Source of the DNA: Luteibacter sp. Sphag1AF
Lineage (GTDB): Bacteria; Pseudomonadota; Gammaproteobacteria; Xanthomonadales; Rhodanobacteraceae
DNA: 64,000 nucleotides
NCBI RefSeq assembly: GCF_014192715.1
Contig: NZ_JACHYH010000001.1
Span: 186,001 to 250,000 of the forward strand
Reading direction: 5' to 3'
Shown: in pieces, positions 1 through 7,665 of the stretch
How positions within the stretch are numbered: position 1 is the first letter of the stretch
Layout: every line of letters starts with the position of its first letter
The notes under the pieces: generated by a model
Told to the model about the DNA's origin: nothing
The model's database searches: none
Seen by the model: only the letters and a program-made list of their open reading frames with translations
Position numbers and translations under genes: made by a program

Positions 1-667
1 TGGACGGGAATGCCGCGGTGCTGATGGGCGTGGTGTCGGTGTAGCCCTCGATGCGCATGGCATTGGGGAACGGTGCAAGGATGCCCGCGATTTTGGTCAG
101 CGTGTCTTCGGCCGGGCCCTGAAGGCGGGCAACACCGATGGGAAACAGGATGTCGGTACGAACTTCGATTTCGAGCCAGTCGGCCGTCTTGCGCACGCTG
201 ACCAGATTCTTGTCGATCAGCGGCTTCATCGCGCGCTGCACTTCTTCGGAAATCTGGCTGAGGTTGGCCTCGTCGGTCTTGCCCACCGTGGTGTTGGACG
301 CAGCCGCCGTCTGCACGGCCGCCGATTCCTGACGTTCTTTGGCCGCACCCTCGTGGCCAGGCAACGGCAGGTCGCGCGGCGGCAACGGCACGTCGATGCG
401 CGAGATGGGCGTGGCGTTGGGCGCACGCGACTGGTTGGGCATGGGCACCTGACGCGCCGGCTCGGCCTCGCGTGTGGGCTCGATGACGCGACCGGTGCCA
501 TTGAAGGCCTCGTTGATCGACTGCGCCATGACCCGGAATTTGGTTTCGTTGACGGCGGATACCGCGTACATCACGACGAACAGCGCCAACAACAACGTGA
601 TCAGGTCACCATAAGGGATGGCCCAGCGTTCGTGGTTGATGTGCTCTTCGACGTGACGGCGTTTCAC
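1..667 (-). CDS. motD: Flagellar motor protein MotD (MotB/OmpA family), 3' end cut by window edge
   Basis: Stator B-type subunit: one N-terminal membrane helix followed by a periplasmic OmpA-like peptidoglycan-binding domain. The GTG start at 667 overlaps the motC stop by 4 bp (GTGA). Residues 1-45 show the family signature, a short basic cytoplasmic N-terminus, then WAIPYGDLITLLLALFVVMYA with the proton-channel Asp in PYGDL. A Pro-rich linker follows, and the OmpA domain begins near residue 165 (ADWLEIEVRTDILFP) with IEGYTDT close to the window end. About 222 codons are visible and the rest lies to the left. The motC-motD pairing after cheA matches the Pseudomonas/Xanthomonas arrangement, so MotD is preferred over MotB. 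Confidence 0.9.
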   Translation of the reverse strand, partial: MKRRHVEEHINHERWAIPYGDLITLLLALFVVMYAVSAVNETKFRVMAQSINEAFNGTGRVIEPTREAEPARQVPMPNQSRAPNATPISRIDVPLPPRDLPLPGHEGAAKERQESAAVQTAAASNTTVGKTDEANLSQISEEVQRAMKPLIDKNLVSVRKTADWLEIEVRTDILFPIGVARLQGPAEDTLTKIAGILAPFPNAMRIEGYTDTTPISTAAFPS

Positions 668-1404
668 GACAGGAATCCCTGCAGCTTGCTCTCGATGTGA
701 CGCGGGTTGTCGCCCTGGGCGATGGACACCAGCCCTTCCACCAGAATTTCGCGCATCTGCGAACGCGCGCGCGCCAGGCCTTTCAGGCGCGCTGCCATGG
801 GGAGCGCGAGGAGATTGGCCAGACCGATACCGTAAATGGTGGCCACGAAAGCGGCCGCAATGCCGTGCCCCAGCTTGCTGGGCTCGGCGAGATTCTGCAT
901 GACGGCCATCAGGCCCATCACGGCACCGATGATGCCCATGGTGGGCGAGTAGGCGCCTGCATTTTCAAAAACCTTGGCCGCTTCAATATCGGTGTGCTCA
1001 CGCGCCAGCACCTCCACTTCAAGCACGCTGCGCATGGCATCGGGCTCGGTGCCGTCCACCAGCAGTTGCAGGCCTTTGCGCACGAACGGATCGGTTTCGC
1101 GCTCGATGCCCGGCTCCAGGCCCAGCAGGCCCTGGCGGCGGGAGATTTCGCTCCAGCCGATGATCCGGCTGACCAGATCGGCCGACTCGATCAGCGGCGG
1201 GCGATACACCCACGGGAGCATGCTCCACGCGCGCTTGAGCACCGGGCCTGGCGTCTGCACAAGCAGTGCCGCCAGCGTGCCGAGAAACACGATCACGAAG
1301 GCGGCCGGATTCCACAGGGCGTCCAGGCTGCTGCCCTTGAGGATGGTTCCGACGATGATGACCAGGAAGGCCAGAATCGTTCCGACGACGCTTACGATAT
1401 CCAT
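664..1404 (-). CDS. motC: Flagellar motor stator protein MotC (MotA family)
   Basis: A-type stator subunit of 246 residues with four predicted membrane helices: two near the N-terminus (about residues 4-22 and 34-50), a large cytoplasmic loop, and two near residues 150-200 (GIIGAVMGLMAVMQNL and GIAAAFVATIYGIGLANLL). The cytoplasmic loop touches FliG to generate torque. It starts 1 bp after the cheA stop and overlaps motD by 4 bp, so cheA-motC-motD are probably co-translated. Length and helix layout are normal for MotA/MotC. The MotC name rests on its position next to cheA and motD; a second stator pair elsewhere in the genome cannot be judged. Confidence 0.9.
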   Translation of the reverse strand: MDIVSVVGTILAFLVIIVGTILKGSSLDALWNPAAFVIVFLGTLAALLVQTPGPVLKRAWSMLPWVYRPPLIESADLVSRIIGWSEISRRQGLLGLEPGIERETDPFVRKGLQLLVDGTEPDAMRSVLEVEVLAREHTDIEAAKVFENAGAYSPTMGIIGAVMGLMAVMQNLAEPSKLGHGIAAAFVATIYGIGLANLLALPMAARLKGLARARSQMREILVEGLVSIAQGDNPRHIESKLQGFLS

Positions 1405-1405
1405 A

Positions 1406-3397
1406 TCAGACAGCCACCCTCATGGATGGAAGAAGCTGACCGGCGTCATCCGCCAGGCCTGCCAGATCGAGCACGAGCGAAATGCGCCCGTCGCCCGTGA
1501 TGGTGGCGCCCGCCACGCCGGGAACGTCTTTGAGCAACGGCCCCAGAGGCTTGGCCATGACGTCTTCGCGGCCCAGCACTTCGTCCACCAGGCAACCCAG
1601 CGTCTGGTGACCAATCTGCACAACCACCACATGACGGCCGCCCGACGGCGCACCAGCCCAGCCGGCAAGGTCGCACAGCGGCAACGCACGCTGGCGATGA
1701 GCCGCCACCACGCGACCGTCCAGCGTCTGGATCTGCCCTTCGGACAGCTCGAACACTTCGGCCACGTTGCTGAGCGGCAATGCGAGCAGGCGCGTGCCCA
1801 CGCGAACCATCAGCACGCGCAGGATGGCCAGAGTGAGGGGTACCGACAGACGCACTTCCGAACCGCCGCCCACTCGTGAATCAATGGACAGGCGACCGCC
1901 CAGTTCCACGATCTTCGTCTTGACGACGTCCATGCCCACGCCCCGACCGGAGATGTCCGACACCTGGCTGGCCGTGCTGAAACCGGGACGGAACACGATC
2001 TCGAAGCATTCGCGCTCATCCAGACGCGCCGCCTGCTCTTCGTCCAGCAGACCCTTTTCCACCGCCTTGCGGCGCAGTACTTCAGGGTCCATGCCCTTGC
2101 CGTCATCGCGGACGGTAATGACGATATGGTCACCGAACTGGCCCGCCGTAAGATGCACGGTGCCCACTCGGGACTTGCCCGCGCGCTCACGCACGTCCGG
2201 CATTTCAATGCCGTGATCGACCGCATTGCGCAGCAGGTGCACCAGCGGGTCAGCCAGTGCCTCCACCACGGTGCGATCAAGATCGGTTTCCTCGCCTTCC
2301 TGCACCAGCTCCACTTCCTTGCCCAACTGGCGGGCGAGGTCACGGATGATGCGCGGGAAACGCTGGAACAGCTTGCCGATGGGCTGCATGCGCATGCGCA
2401 GCACGGCGTTCTGCAAGTCTTCCGCAACGCGCTGAAGTTCGCCAACCGCGCGCTCCATCGGACCTTCCACACCCTGCGATGCAAGGTTGGTCAGACGATT
2501 GCGCACCAGCACGAGCTCGCCAGCCGCATTGACCAGACTGTCGAGGCGGAAGGTATCGACGCGAACGGTGGTGTCCGGTGTCGCGGCGCGCTTTTCCGTC
2601 GCCGGAGCGGCAGCCGCAGGCTTCGGCGCTTCAACCAAAGGTGCAGCGGCAACGACCACGGGGGCCGCGACCACCGCCGCCGTGTCGACGGCACCCGGCG
2701 CCTTGCCCTGTCCATGCAATGCATCGAGGAGTGCCTCGAATTCATCATCGCCGATGGGCGCATCCGATGCCGGTGCAGCCACAGGCAACTCGAGCGGCGC
2801 CGATGCGCCGGGCGCATTGCCCGTGCCGTACAGCGAGTCGAGCAATGCTTCAAATTCGTCGTCGCCAATCGGTCCCGAAGGCTCGGCGACCGCTGCCCGG
2901 CCACCATGGGCAGCGTCGAGCATGGCTTCAAATTCGTCTTCGATCGGATCACGCGAGGTAACCGGCACCATCGGTGCCGTCAACGTGATGGCGACCGGCT
3001 CGGCCGTTGCCGCGCGCCCGGGAATCAGCAGGCGTGCCAGCAGCGACTCCGGCGCAGGCGTCATGGGCGTGCCGGCATCGGCGGCACGCATCATGTCGTT
3101 CAACAGGTCCAGCGATTCCAGCAACGCGTCCATGTAGGCCGCGTTGAGCATCACTGCCCCGTTGCGCGCTTCGTTGAGCAAGTCTTCGGCGCGATGGCAC
3201 AGGCCGACCATGGCGTTCAGGCCAAGGAAGCCTGCACCGCCCTTCACCGTGTGAAATGCGCGGAATACGGCATTCAGCAGTTCGGCGTCACCCGGAGTGG
3301 CTTCCAGATCGACCAGCTGCTCGCCTAACGACTCGAGCAGCTCCCTGGCCTCGATCAGGAAGACGTTGAGCAACTCGTTGTCGAGCTCGACACTCAT
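1406..3397 (-). CDS. cheA: Chemotaxis histidine kinase CheA
   Basis: Hybrid kinase of 663 residues that phosphorylates CheY in response to receptor arrays. Domains: Hpt (P1) at about 1-105 with phospho-acceptor His49 in AFHTVKGG; a 150-residue low-complexity Pro/Ala linker; dimerisation P3 from about 275; ATP-binding P4 with an N-box near 387-398 (HLLRNAVDHGIE) and G-boxes DDGKGMD and GRGVGMDVV; C-terminal CheW-like P5. No recognisable P2 CheY-binding domain is present. Instead the linker holds three copies of a (D/E)DEFEA(L/M)LD motif near 153, 179 and 217, discussed in the findings. The ATG at 3397 is chosen because the protein then begins MSVELDNELL, 7 bp after cheZ; an upstream in-frame TTG at 3436 lies inside cheZ. 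Confidence 0.95.
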   Translation of the reverse strand: MSVELDNELLNVFLIEARELLESLGEQLVDLEATPGDAELLNAVFRAFHTVKGGAGFLGLNAMVGLCHRAEDLLNEARNGAVMLNAAYMDALLESLDLLNDMMRAADAGTPMTPAPESLLARLLIPGRAATAEPVAITLTAPMVPVTSRDPIEDEFEAMLDAAHGGRAAVAEPSGPIGDDEFEALLDSLYGTGNAPGASAPLELPVAAPASDAPIGDDEFEALLDALHGQGKAPGAVDTAAVVAAPVVVAAAPLVEAPKPAAAAPATEKRAATPDTTVRVDTFRLDSLVNAAGELVLVRNRLTNLASQGVEGPMERAVGELQRVAEDLQNAVLRMRMQPIGKLFQRFPRIIRDLARQLGKEVELVQEGEETDLDRTVVEALADPLVHLLRNAVDHGIEMPDVRERAGKSRVGTVHLTAGQFGDHIVITVRDDGKGMDPEVLRRKAVEKGLLDEEQAARLDERECFEIVFRPGFSTASQVSDISGRGVGMDVVKTKIVELGGRLSIDSRVGGGSEVRLSVPLTLAILRVLMVRVGTRLLALPLSNVAEVFELSEGQIQTLDGRVVAAHRQRALPLCDLAGWAGAPSGGRHVVVVQIGHQTLGCLVDEVLGREDVMAKPLGPLLKDVPGVAGATITGDGRISLVLDLAGLADDAGQLLPSMRVAV

Positions 3398-3404
3398 GCC
3401 CGGC

Positions 3405-4046
3405 TCAGAATCCGAATTCGCTGAGGAGACGGTCAACTTCGTCCTGACTGACCTTCTCGACGGCAGGAGCCTTGTTGCCCGCCAGCGTACCGGTAAGGCG
3501 AACCAGTTCGAGCAGGGACGATTCGACCTTGCCCATGAACTGTTCCACCTGGGTCACGCGCTGGCCGGAAAGATCCTGCCAGGACTGCGCTTCCACCATC
3601 TCGCCCAGACCGATGTCGCAGCTTTGCGCAAAATCGCCGACGCGCACCGCCAGCGCGGTAGCGTTGACGGCAAAGGCCGGATCAGCGGTGTCCAGCACCA
3701 GCAGCTCATCCGCCTGAGTGGCCAGCGACTGCGCCTGCGGACGCAGCTTTTCGCTGAAATCCAGCGTGCGATGTGCGGCCTGCGCACTCATTTCCAGAAC
3801 GTCGCGCAGGTGCTTGCGCGCATCGCCCATGTTGCCCGGCACGCCATCACTGGATACATCGGCAGCAAGACGGCGCACCGAGTCGTGCAGGTCGCGCGCA
3901 AGGCAGCCCAGCGCATGAAACAGGTGCTGTTCACGGCTGCGCAGAAGACGGTCAAGCGCCTGCTCGAAAGCGGCGCGATCATCGGCGTCCAGCAATTCGC
4001 GGAGTTCGGGTACGACCTCGTGGTCGGCGTTCAGCGAGATATTCAT
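3405..4046 (-). CDS. cheZ: CheY-P phosphatase CheZ
   Basis: Dephosphorylates CheY-P and so ends the reversal signal. The 213-residue, mostly helical protein carries the catalytic signature QDLSGQRV, with Asp158 and Gln162 matching the Asp143/Gln147 pair of E. coli CheZ. It ends with the CheY-binding amphipathic peptide DEVDRLLSEFGF, joined by a flexible linker (AGNKAPAVEKVS). An AGGGA ribosome site precedes the ATG. It lies 15 bp after cheY and 7 bp before cheA in the usual cheY-cheZ-cheA order. Confidence 0.95.
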   Translation of the reverse strand: MNISLNADHEVVPELRELLDADDRAAFEQALDRLLRSREQHLFHALGCLARDLHDSVRRLAADVSSDGVPGNMGDARKHLRDVLEMSAQAAHRTLDFSEKLRPQAQSLATQADELLVLDTADPAFAVNATALAVRVGDFAQSCDIGLGEMVEAQSWQDLSGQRVTQVEQFMGKVESSLLELVRLTGTLAGNKAPAVEKVSQDEVDRLLSEFGF

Positions 4047-4061
4047 GGTGTTCCCTGGCCC

Positions 4062-4460
4062 TTAGCCGGCCGCCGCGAGGCGTTCAAAGATCTTGTCGAG
4101 TTTTTCTTTCAGCGTGACCGCCGTGAACGGCTTCACGACATACCCGTTCACGCCACTCTGGGCGGCGGCGATGATCTGGTCGCGGTTGTTTTCCGCGGTG
4201 ACCATCAGCACGGGAATCGACTTCAGCTTCGCATCCGCGCGAATGGCGCGAAGCAGATCAATGCCGGTCATGTTGGGCATGTTCCAGTCGGTAACGACCA
4301 GATCAAAGCTCTGCGCACGCAGCGACACCAGCGCTGCGGTGCCGTCTTCGGCCTCCTGAATCAGGGCATTGGTGAAACCCAGCTCCACCAGGAGGTTCCT
4401 GACGATGCGTCGCATGGTGGAGAAATCATCCACCACGAGGATTTTCATGTTCTTGTCCAA
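4062..4460 (-). CDS. cheY: Chemotaxis response regulator CheY
   Basis: Single receiver domain (128-132 residues) that binds the FliM N-terminus when phosphorylated and switches rotation. The acidic pair is in [10 protein letters not shown], the phospho-acceptor Asp in VVTDWNMP, the conserved Thr/Ala in MVTAE and the Lys in VVKPF. Two starts are possible: TTG at 4460, preceded by GGAG at about 8 bases and giving [10 protein letters not shown], or ATG at 4448 giving MKILVV. The TTG is used because of its ribosome site. The stretch [11 protein letters not shown] is slightly longer than the same loop in most CheY proteins. It lies 65 bp downstream of fliA within the same transcription direction. 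Confidence 0.93.
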   Translation of the reverse strand: MDKNMKILVVDDFSTMRRIVRNLLVELGFTNALIQEAEDGTAALVSLRAQSFDLVVTDWNMPNMTGIDLLRAIRADAKLKSIPVLMVTAENNRDQIIAAAQSGVNGYVVKPFTAVTLKEKLDKIFERLAAAG

Positions 4461-4525
4461 AACGCTACTCCGCCTTGACCGCGCGTTTGCTGTTGATTCC
4501 GACGTCGCCGCTCAAAGCGGCGCCA

Positions 4526-5257
4526 TCACGTTCTTGCGTTCCATCCCGTCATGCGCGCACGAAGCCGGATCAGCGCCTGCCCATGAATCTGGCAGACACG
4601 CGATTCGCTCACACCCAGTACCGCACCCACTTCCTTGAGGTTGAGTTCTTCCTCGTAGTACAGCGACATCACCAGCTTCTCGCGCTCGGGCAGACCGTCG
4701 ATGGCCGCGACCAGCGCTGTGCGCATGCCCGCATCCTCGAACAATCCTTCCGGACCCTGGGCGTCGGGGTCTGCCACGTCGATGGCTGCACCTTCGTCAC
4801 CCTCGGGGGCGGAAAGGCTCAGCAACCGCGCGCTCGCCGCGTCGGCCAGAATCTGGTTGTACTCCATGGCATCAATGCCCAGACGCTTCATCACTTCCAC
4901 GTCGTCGGCATCGCCGCCTGTTTCGTTCTCGATCTGTCGTGTCACTTCCGCCACTTCGCGCAGCTTTCGATGCACGGAGCGCGGGGTCCAGTCCGTCTTG
5001 CGCAGTTCGTCCAGCATCGCGCCCCGGATGCGGATACCCGCATAGGTCTCGAAACTGGCCGCGCGAGTCGGCGAGTAGTTGCGGGCGGCTTCCAGCAGGC
5101 CAATCATGCCGGCCTGCATCAGGTCGCCCACATCAACGCTTGCCGGCAAGCGTCCCATCAGGTGATAGGCAATCCGCCGGACCAGTGGGGCGTGGATGCG
5201 CACCAGTTGGTCCGCCGGGATTCGCGTGACTTCCAGGTACTCGGTCGCAACGCTCAC
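4526..5257 (-). CDS. fliA: RNA polymerase sigma factor FliA (sigma-28)
   Basis: Sigma-70-family factor for late flagellar and chemotaxis genes; held by FlgM until the hook is finished. The 243-residue length is usual. Region 2 is at about residues 20-95 (VRRIAYHLMGRLP, DLMQAGMIGLLEA, FETYAGIRIRGAMLDELR), region 3 follows, and region 4 with its helix-turn-helix is at about 185-235 (LPEREKLVMSLYY, LNLKEVGAVLGVSESRVCQIH). Its start overlaps the end of flhG by 4 bp (ATGA). Several predicted target promoters are inside this window (fliC, flgM and the PAS genes). Confidence 0.96.
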   Translation of the reverse strand: MSVATEYLEVTRIPADQLVRIHAPLVRRIAYHLMGRLPASVDVGDLMQAGMIGLLEAARNYSPTRAASFETYAGIRIRGAMLDELRKTDWTPRSVHRKLREVAEVTRQIENETGGDADDVEVMKRLGIDAMEYNQILADAASARLLSLSAPEGDEGAAIDVADPDAQGPEGLFEDAGMRTALVAAIDGLPEREKLVMSLYYEEELNLKEVGAVLGVSESRVCQIHGQALIRLRARMTGWNART

Positions 5258-6180
5258 AACGGCAGCCCTCCCCCCATGGTTGTCCGATCAGCGAAAAAGC
5301 CGATCCGACCCTGTGCCCGGGGCTCGGGTTCACCCCATGTATCGACCGCACGTGCCAAATTCTTGAATCCGACCGCCGAACGGCTGCTCGGCCATGCCTC
5401 GACGACCGCCGACTGGCGACGAATCGCCTGTCGCAGATACTCGTCGTGCGGCACCATTCCCATGAAATCCAGCGAAACGTCGAGGAAACGGCTGGTAACG
5501 CGCGACAACTTCTCGAAGAGCTGACGACCTTCCTGCGCATGGCGAACCATGTTGGCCACCACGCGGAACCGGTTCACGTCGAACTCCCGGCTCAGCACCT
5601 TGATCAGCGCGTAGGCATCGGTCAGCGAAGCGGGCTCGTCGCAGACTACGACCACCACTTCGTCCGACGCGGCCGCAAACATCGACACGCTGTCGGAAAT
5701 GCCGGCCGCCGTGTCTACCACCAGAAACTCCGGCGGCATCGCGTATTCGTCGAACGCGCGGATGACGGCGGCATGCTCGATGTTGGGTAGCTGCGCCATG
5801 CGACGGGCACCGGACGTCGCCGGAATCACCTTCAGGCCGTGCGGCGCATGCAGCACCAATTCCTCGATGGTGCAGGCACCGTCGAGCATGTGTCCCAGGT
5901 GGCGGGTGGGCTGCAAGCCCAGCAGCACGTCGATGTTGGCCATGGCCAGATCGGCGTCCAGCAGCAGCACATCGCGCCCGCCCATCGCCAGGGCCATCGA
6001 AAGATTGACGGCGACAGTGGTCTTGCCCACGCCGCCCTTGCCGCCGGCCACGGCGATGCTGCGGCACGGCTTACGGTCGGCAAGCCAGTTGAGTCCGGCT
6101 GCCTGGCTGTTGTTCACGGGTGTGGTCATGAAAGGAGTCGTTACCGCCATAAGGGATTCAAGACCGGATGCCTGGTTCAC
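5254..6180 (-). CDS. fleN: MinD-like flagellar number regulator FlhG/FleN
   Basis: Membrane-associated P-loop ATPase of the MinD/ParA class that limits flagellar number, stimulates the FlhF GTPase and, in pseudomonads, antagonises FleQ. The deviant Walker A is GGKGGVGKT at residues 46-54, followed by DADLAMANIDVLLGL. The N-terminus has two copies of a motif like the FlhF-activating DQAxxLR helix: NQASGLESL at 2-10 and SQAAGLNWL at 25-33. The GTG at 6180 is chosen because GGAG lies 9 bases upstream and it includes the first copy; ATG at 6150 or 6129 lack a ribosome site. It lies 17 bp after flhF and overlaps fliA by 4 bp. Confidence 0.93.
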   Translation of the reverse strand: MNQASGLESLMAVTTPFMTTPVNNSQAAGLNWLADRKPCRSIAVAGGKGGVGKTTVAVNLSMALAMGGRDVLLLDADLAMANIDVLLGLQPTRHLGHMLDGACTIEELVLHAPHGLKVIPATSGARRMAQLPNIEHAAVIRAFDEYAMPPEFLVVDTAAGISDSVSMFAAASDEVVVVVCDEPASLTDAYALIKVLSREFDVNRFRVVANMVRHAQEGRQLFEKLSRVTSRFLDVSLDFMGMVPHDEYLRQAIRRQSAVVEAWPSSRSAVGFKNLARAVDTWGEPEPRAQGRIGFFADRTTMGGGLPL

Positions 6181-6197
6181 TTCGATGGACTCCGGGG

Positions 6198-7538
6198 TCA
6201 GACCGTCGCCGCCATGGCGGGCAGGCCGAAGCGATCGGCAAGCACGGCATCGTCGGGTTCGTCGTTACGATTTTTCAGGAGCTGCGCTGCAAGGCAAACC
6301 AGCTTTCGCGAGTCAGCCACAGCGATGTCTTCGGGTACGCGCTGGCCATCCGTGGTGTAGTCAAGCGACAAACCATGCCTGATAAGTGCGGATAACGCAC
6401 CCCCAAGCAACGGCGCTTCGTCCAGTTTGGTCAGGATGGCGGTCTGTGGGGCAATCGGTGCATACGCACGGATCGCCGCATCGAGCGACTGCGACTGCGC
6501 ATTGGCCGCCAGCACCTGGCACACGCGAACGTCTGACGATGCGCGCAGCGTGTCGAACTGCTGCTGCAATTTCGGATCGGAGCCGGCCATGCCGGCGGTG
6601 TCCACCAGTACCGTGTGGCGGCCACGCAGCTGCAACAACACATTGCGCAGGCTGGTGGCGTCATGCGCGTTGAACACGCGCACGCCCAGCAGGCGACCGT
6701 AGTGTTCCAGCTGGGCACCCGCGCCAATGCGATACTGATCGGCGCTGACCAGCGCCACGTTGGCAGCGCCATGTCGCAGCACGGCGCGTGCCGCCAGCTT
6801 GGCGATGGTGGTGGTCTTGCCGACACCGGTGGTGCCCACGAAGGCAACGACGCCACCACCGAAGGTGTTGAGTTCGCGACCCGTCGTGCGGATGTTGCGG
6901 CTGAGGATGCCCAGCGGCAGATACCGCGCCTGCTCGGGAGTCATCGTGCGCGGCAGCTCGGCGCAAAGCGAGCGGGCCACGTCGCCATCAATGCCCAGGC
7001 GGGTCATTTCACGCAGCACGCGGGCCTGCAACGGCTGTTCGCGCTCGGTCTGATTCCAGCGCAGCGCGGAAAGCTGCACTTCCAGCATTTCACGCAGGCT
7101 GTTGAGTTCGGCACGCATGGTGTTCACCGCCATGTCGTTGGCCGGGCCCACCGAAGCACGCACCGCGTCAGCGACGCTGGCCGCCAGCGCGGCGCTGGAA
7201 TGCGCCTGCGGTGCATTGGGATGGGCAGGTGGGGCCGTGCGGGGTGCCGCGGAGGCACGTGTATCGCGATGAGTGTCGCGTGGCGCCTCACGGCGCTGCG
7301 GCGGGTTGGCCAGTTCGGCAGCAAAGAGGGCTTCGCGCTCGGTCAGGCGCGGCACGGCATCGTTGCCCTGCCCGGCCGCTTCGCGCACCAGCGCCTCGTC
7401 GTAATCGAGCGCGGCGATGATCTCGATGCCATCGTCCAGCCGGCGCGTCGAAAGGATGACGGCATCCGGACCCTGTTCGTCGCGTACCTGGCGCATGGCC
7501 TGGCGCATGTCCGGAGCAACGAAGCGTTTGATTTTCAT
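6198..7538 (-). CDS. flhF: Signal-recognition-like GTPase FlhF (polar flagellum placement)
   Basis: SRP-family GTPase that marks the pole for flagellum assembly. The 446-residue protein has the usual basic N-terminal domain (MKIKRFVAPDMRQAMRQV), a variable Ala/Pro-rich linker (about 80-125), a helical N domain and the G domain. The P-loop GTTGVGKT is at residues 235-242, with SADQYRIGA, DTAGM and TKLDE following. It lies between flhA and flhG, as in other polar flagellates. The 127-bp gap to flhA shows no clear promoter. Confidence 0.96.
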   Translation of the reverse strand: MKIKRFVAPDMRQAMRQVRDEQGPDAVILSTRRLDDGIEIIAALDYDEALVREAAGQGNDAVPRLTEREALFAAELANPPQRREAPRDTHRDTRASAAPRTAPPAHPNAPQAHSSAALAASVADAVRASVGPANDMAVNTMRAELNSLREMLEVQLSALRWNQTEREQPLQARVLREMTRLGIDGDVARSLCAELPRTMTPEQARYLPLGILSRNIRTTGRELNTFGGGVVAFVGTTGVGKTTTIAKLAARAVLRHGAANVALVSADQYRIGAGAQLEHYGRLLGVRVFNAHDATSLRNVLLQLRGRHTVLVDTAGMAGSDPKLQQQFDTLRASSDVRVCQVLAANAQSQSLDAAIRAYAPIAPQTAILTKLDEAPLLGGALSALIRHGLSLDYTTDGQRVPEDIAVADSRKLVCLAAQLLKNRNDEPDDAVLADRFGLPAMAATV

Positions 7539-7665
7539 GCGTGGAAGCCTTTCGTTGCGTGAATCAGGTTGCAGGGCAATGCGCAGGTGTCGGCCTTGGC
7601 GGCGACGATCCGGGGAAATCCTGTCTTGCGCTTGTCCATCCGTTTGAATCCTTCAAGAAGCGGTC

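Noticed and set aside
7539..7665. Promoter between flhA and flhF
   Set aside because: No sigma-54 or sigma-28 match in either orientation was found in the 127-bp gap.
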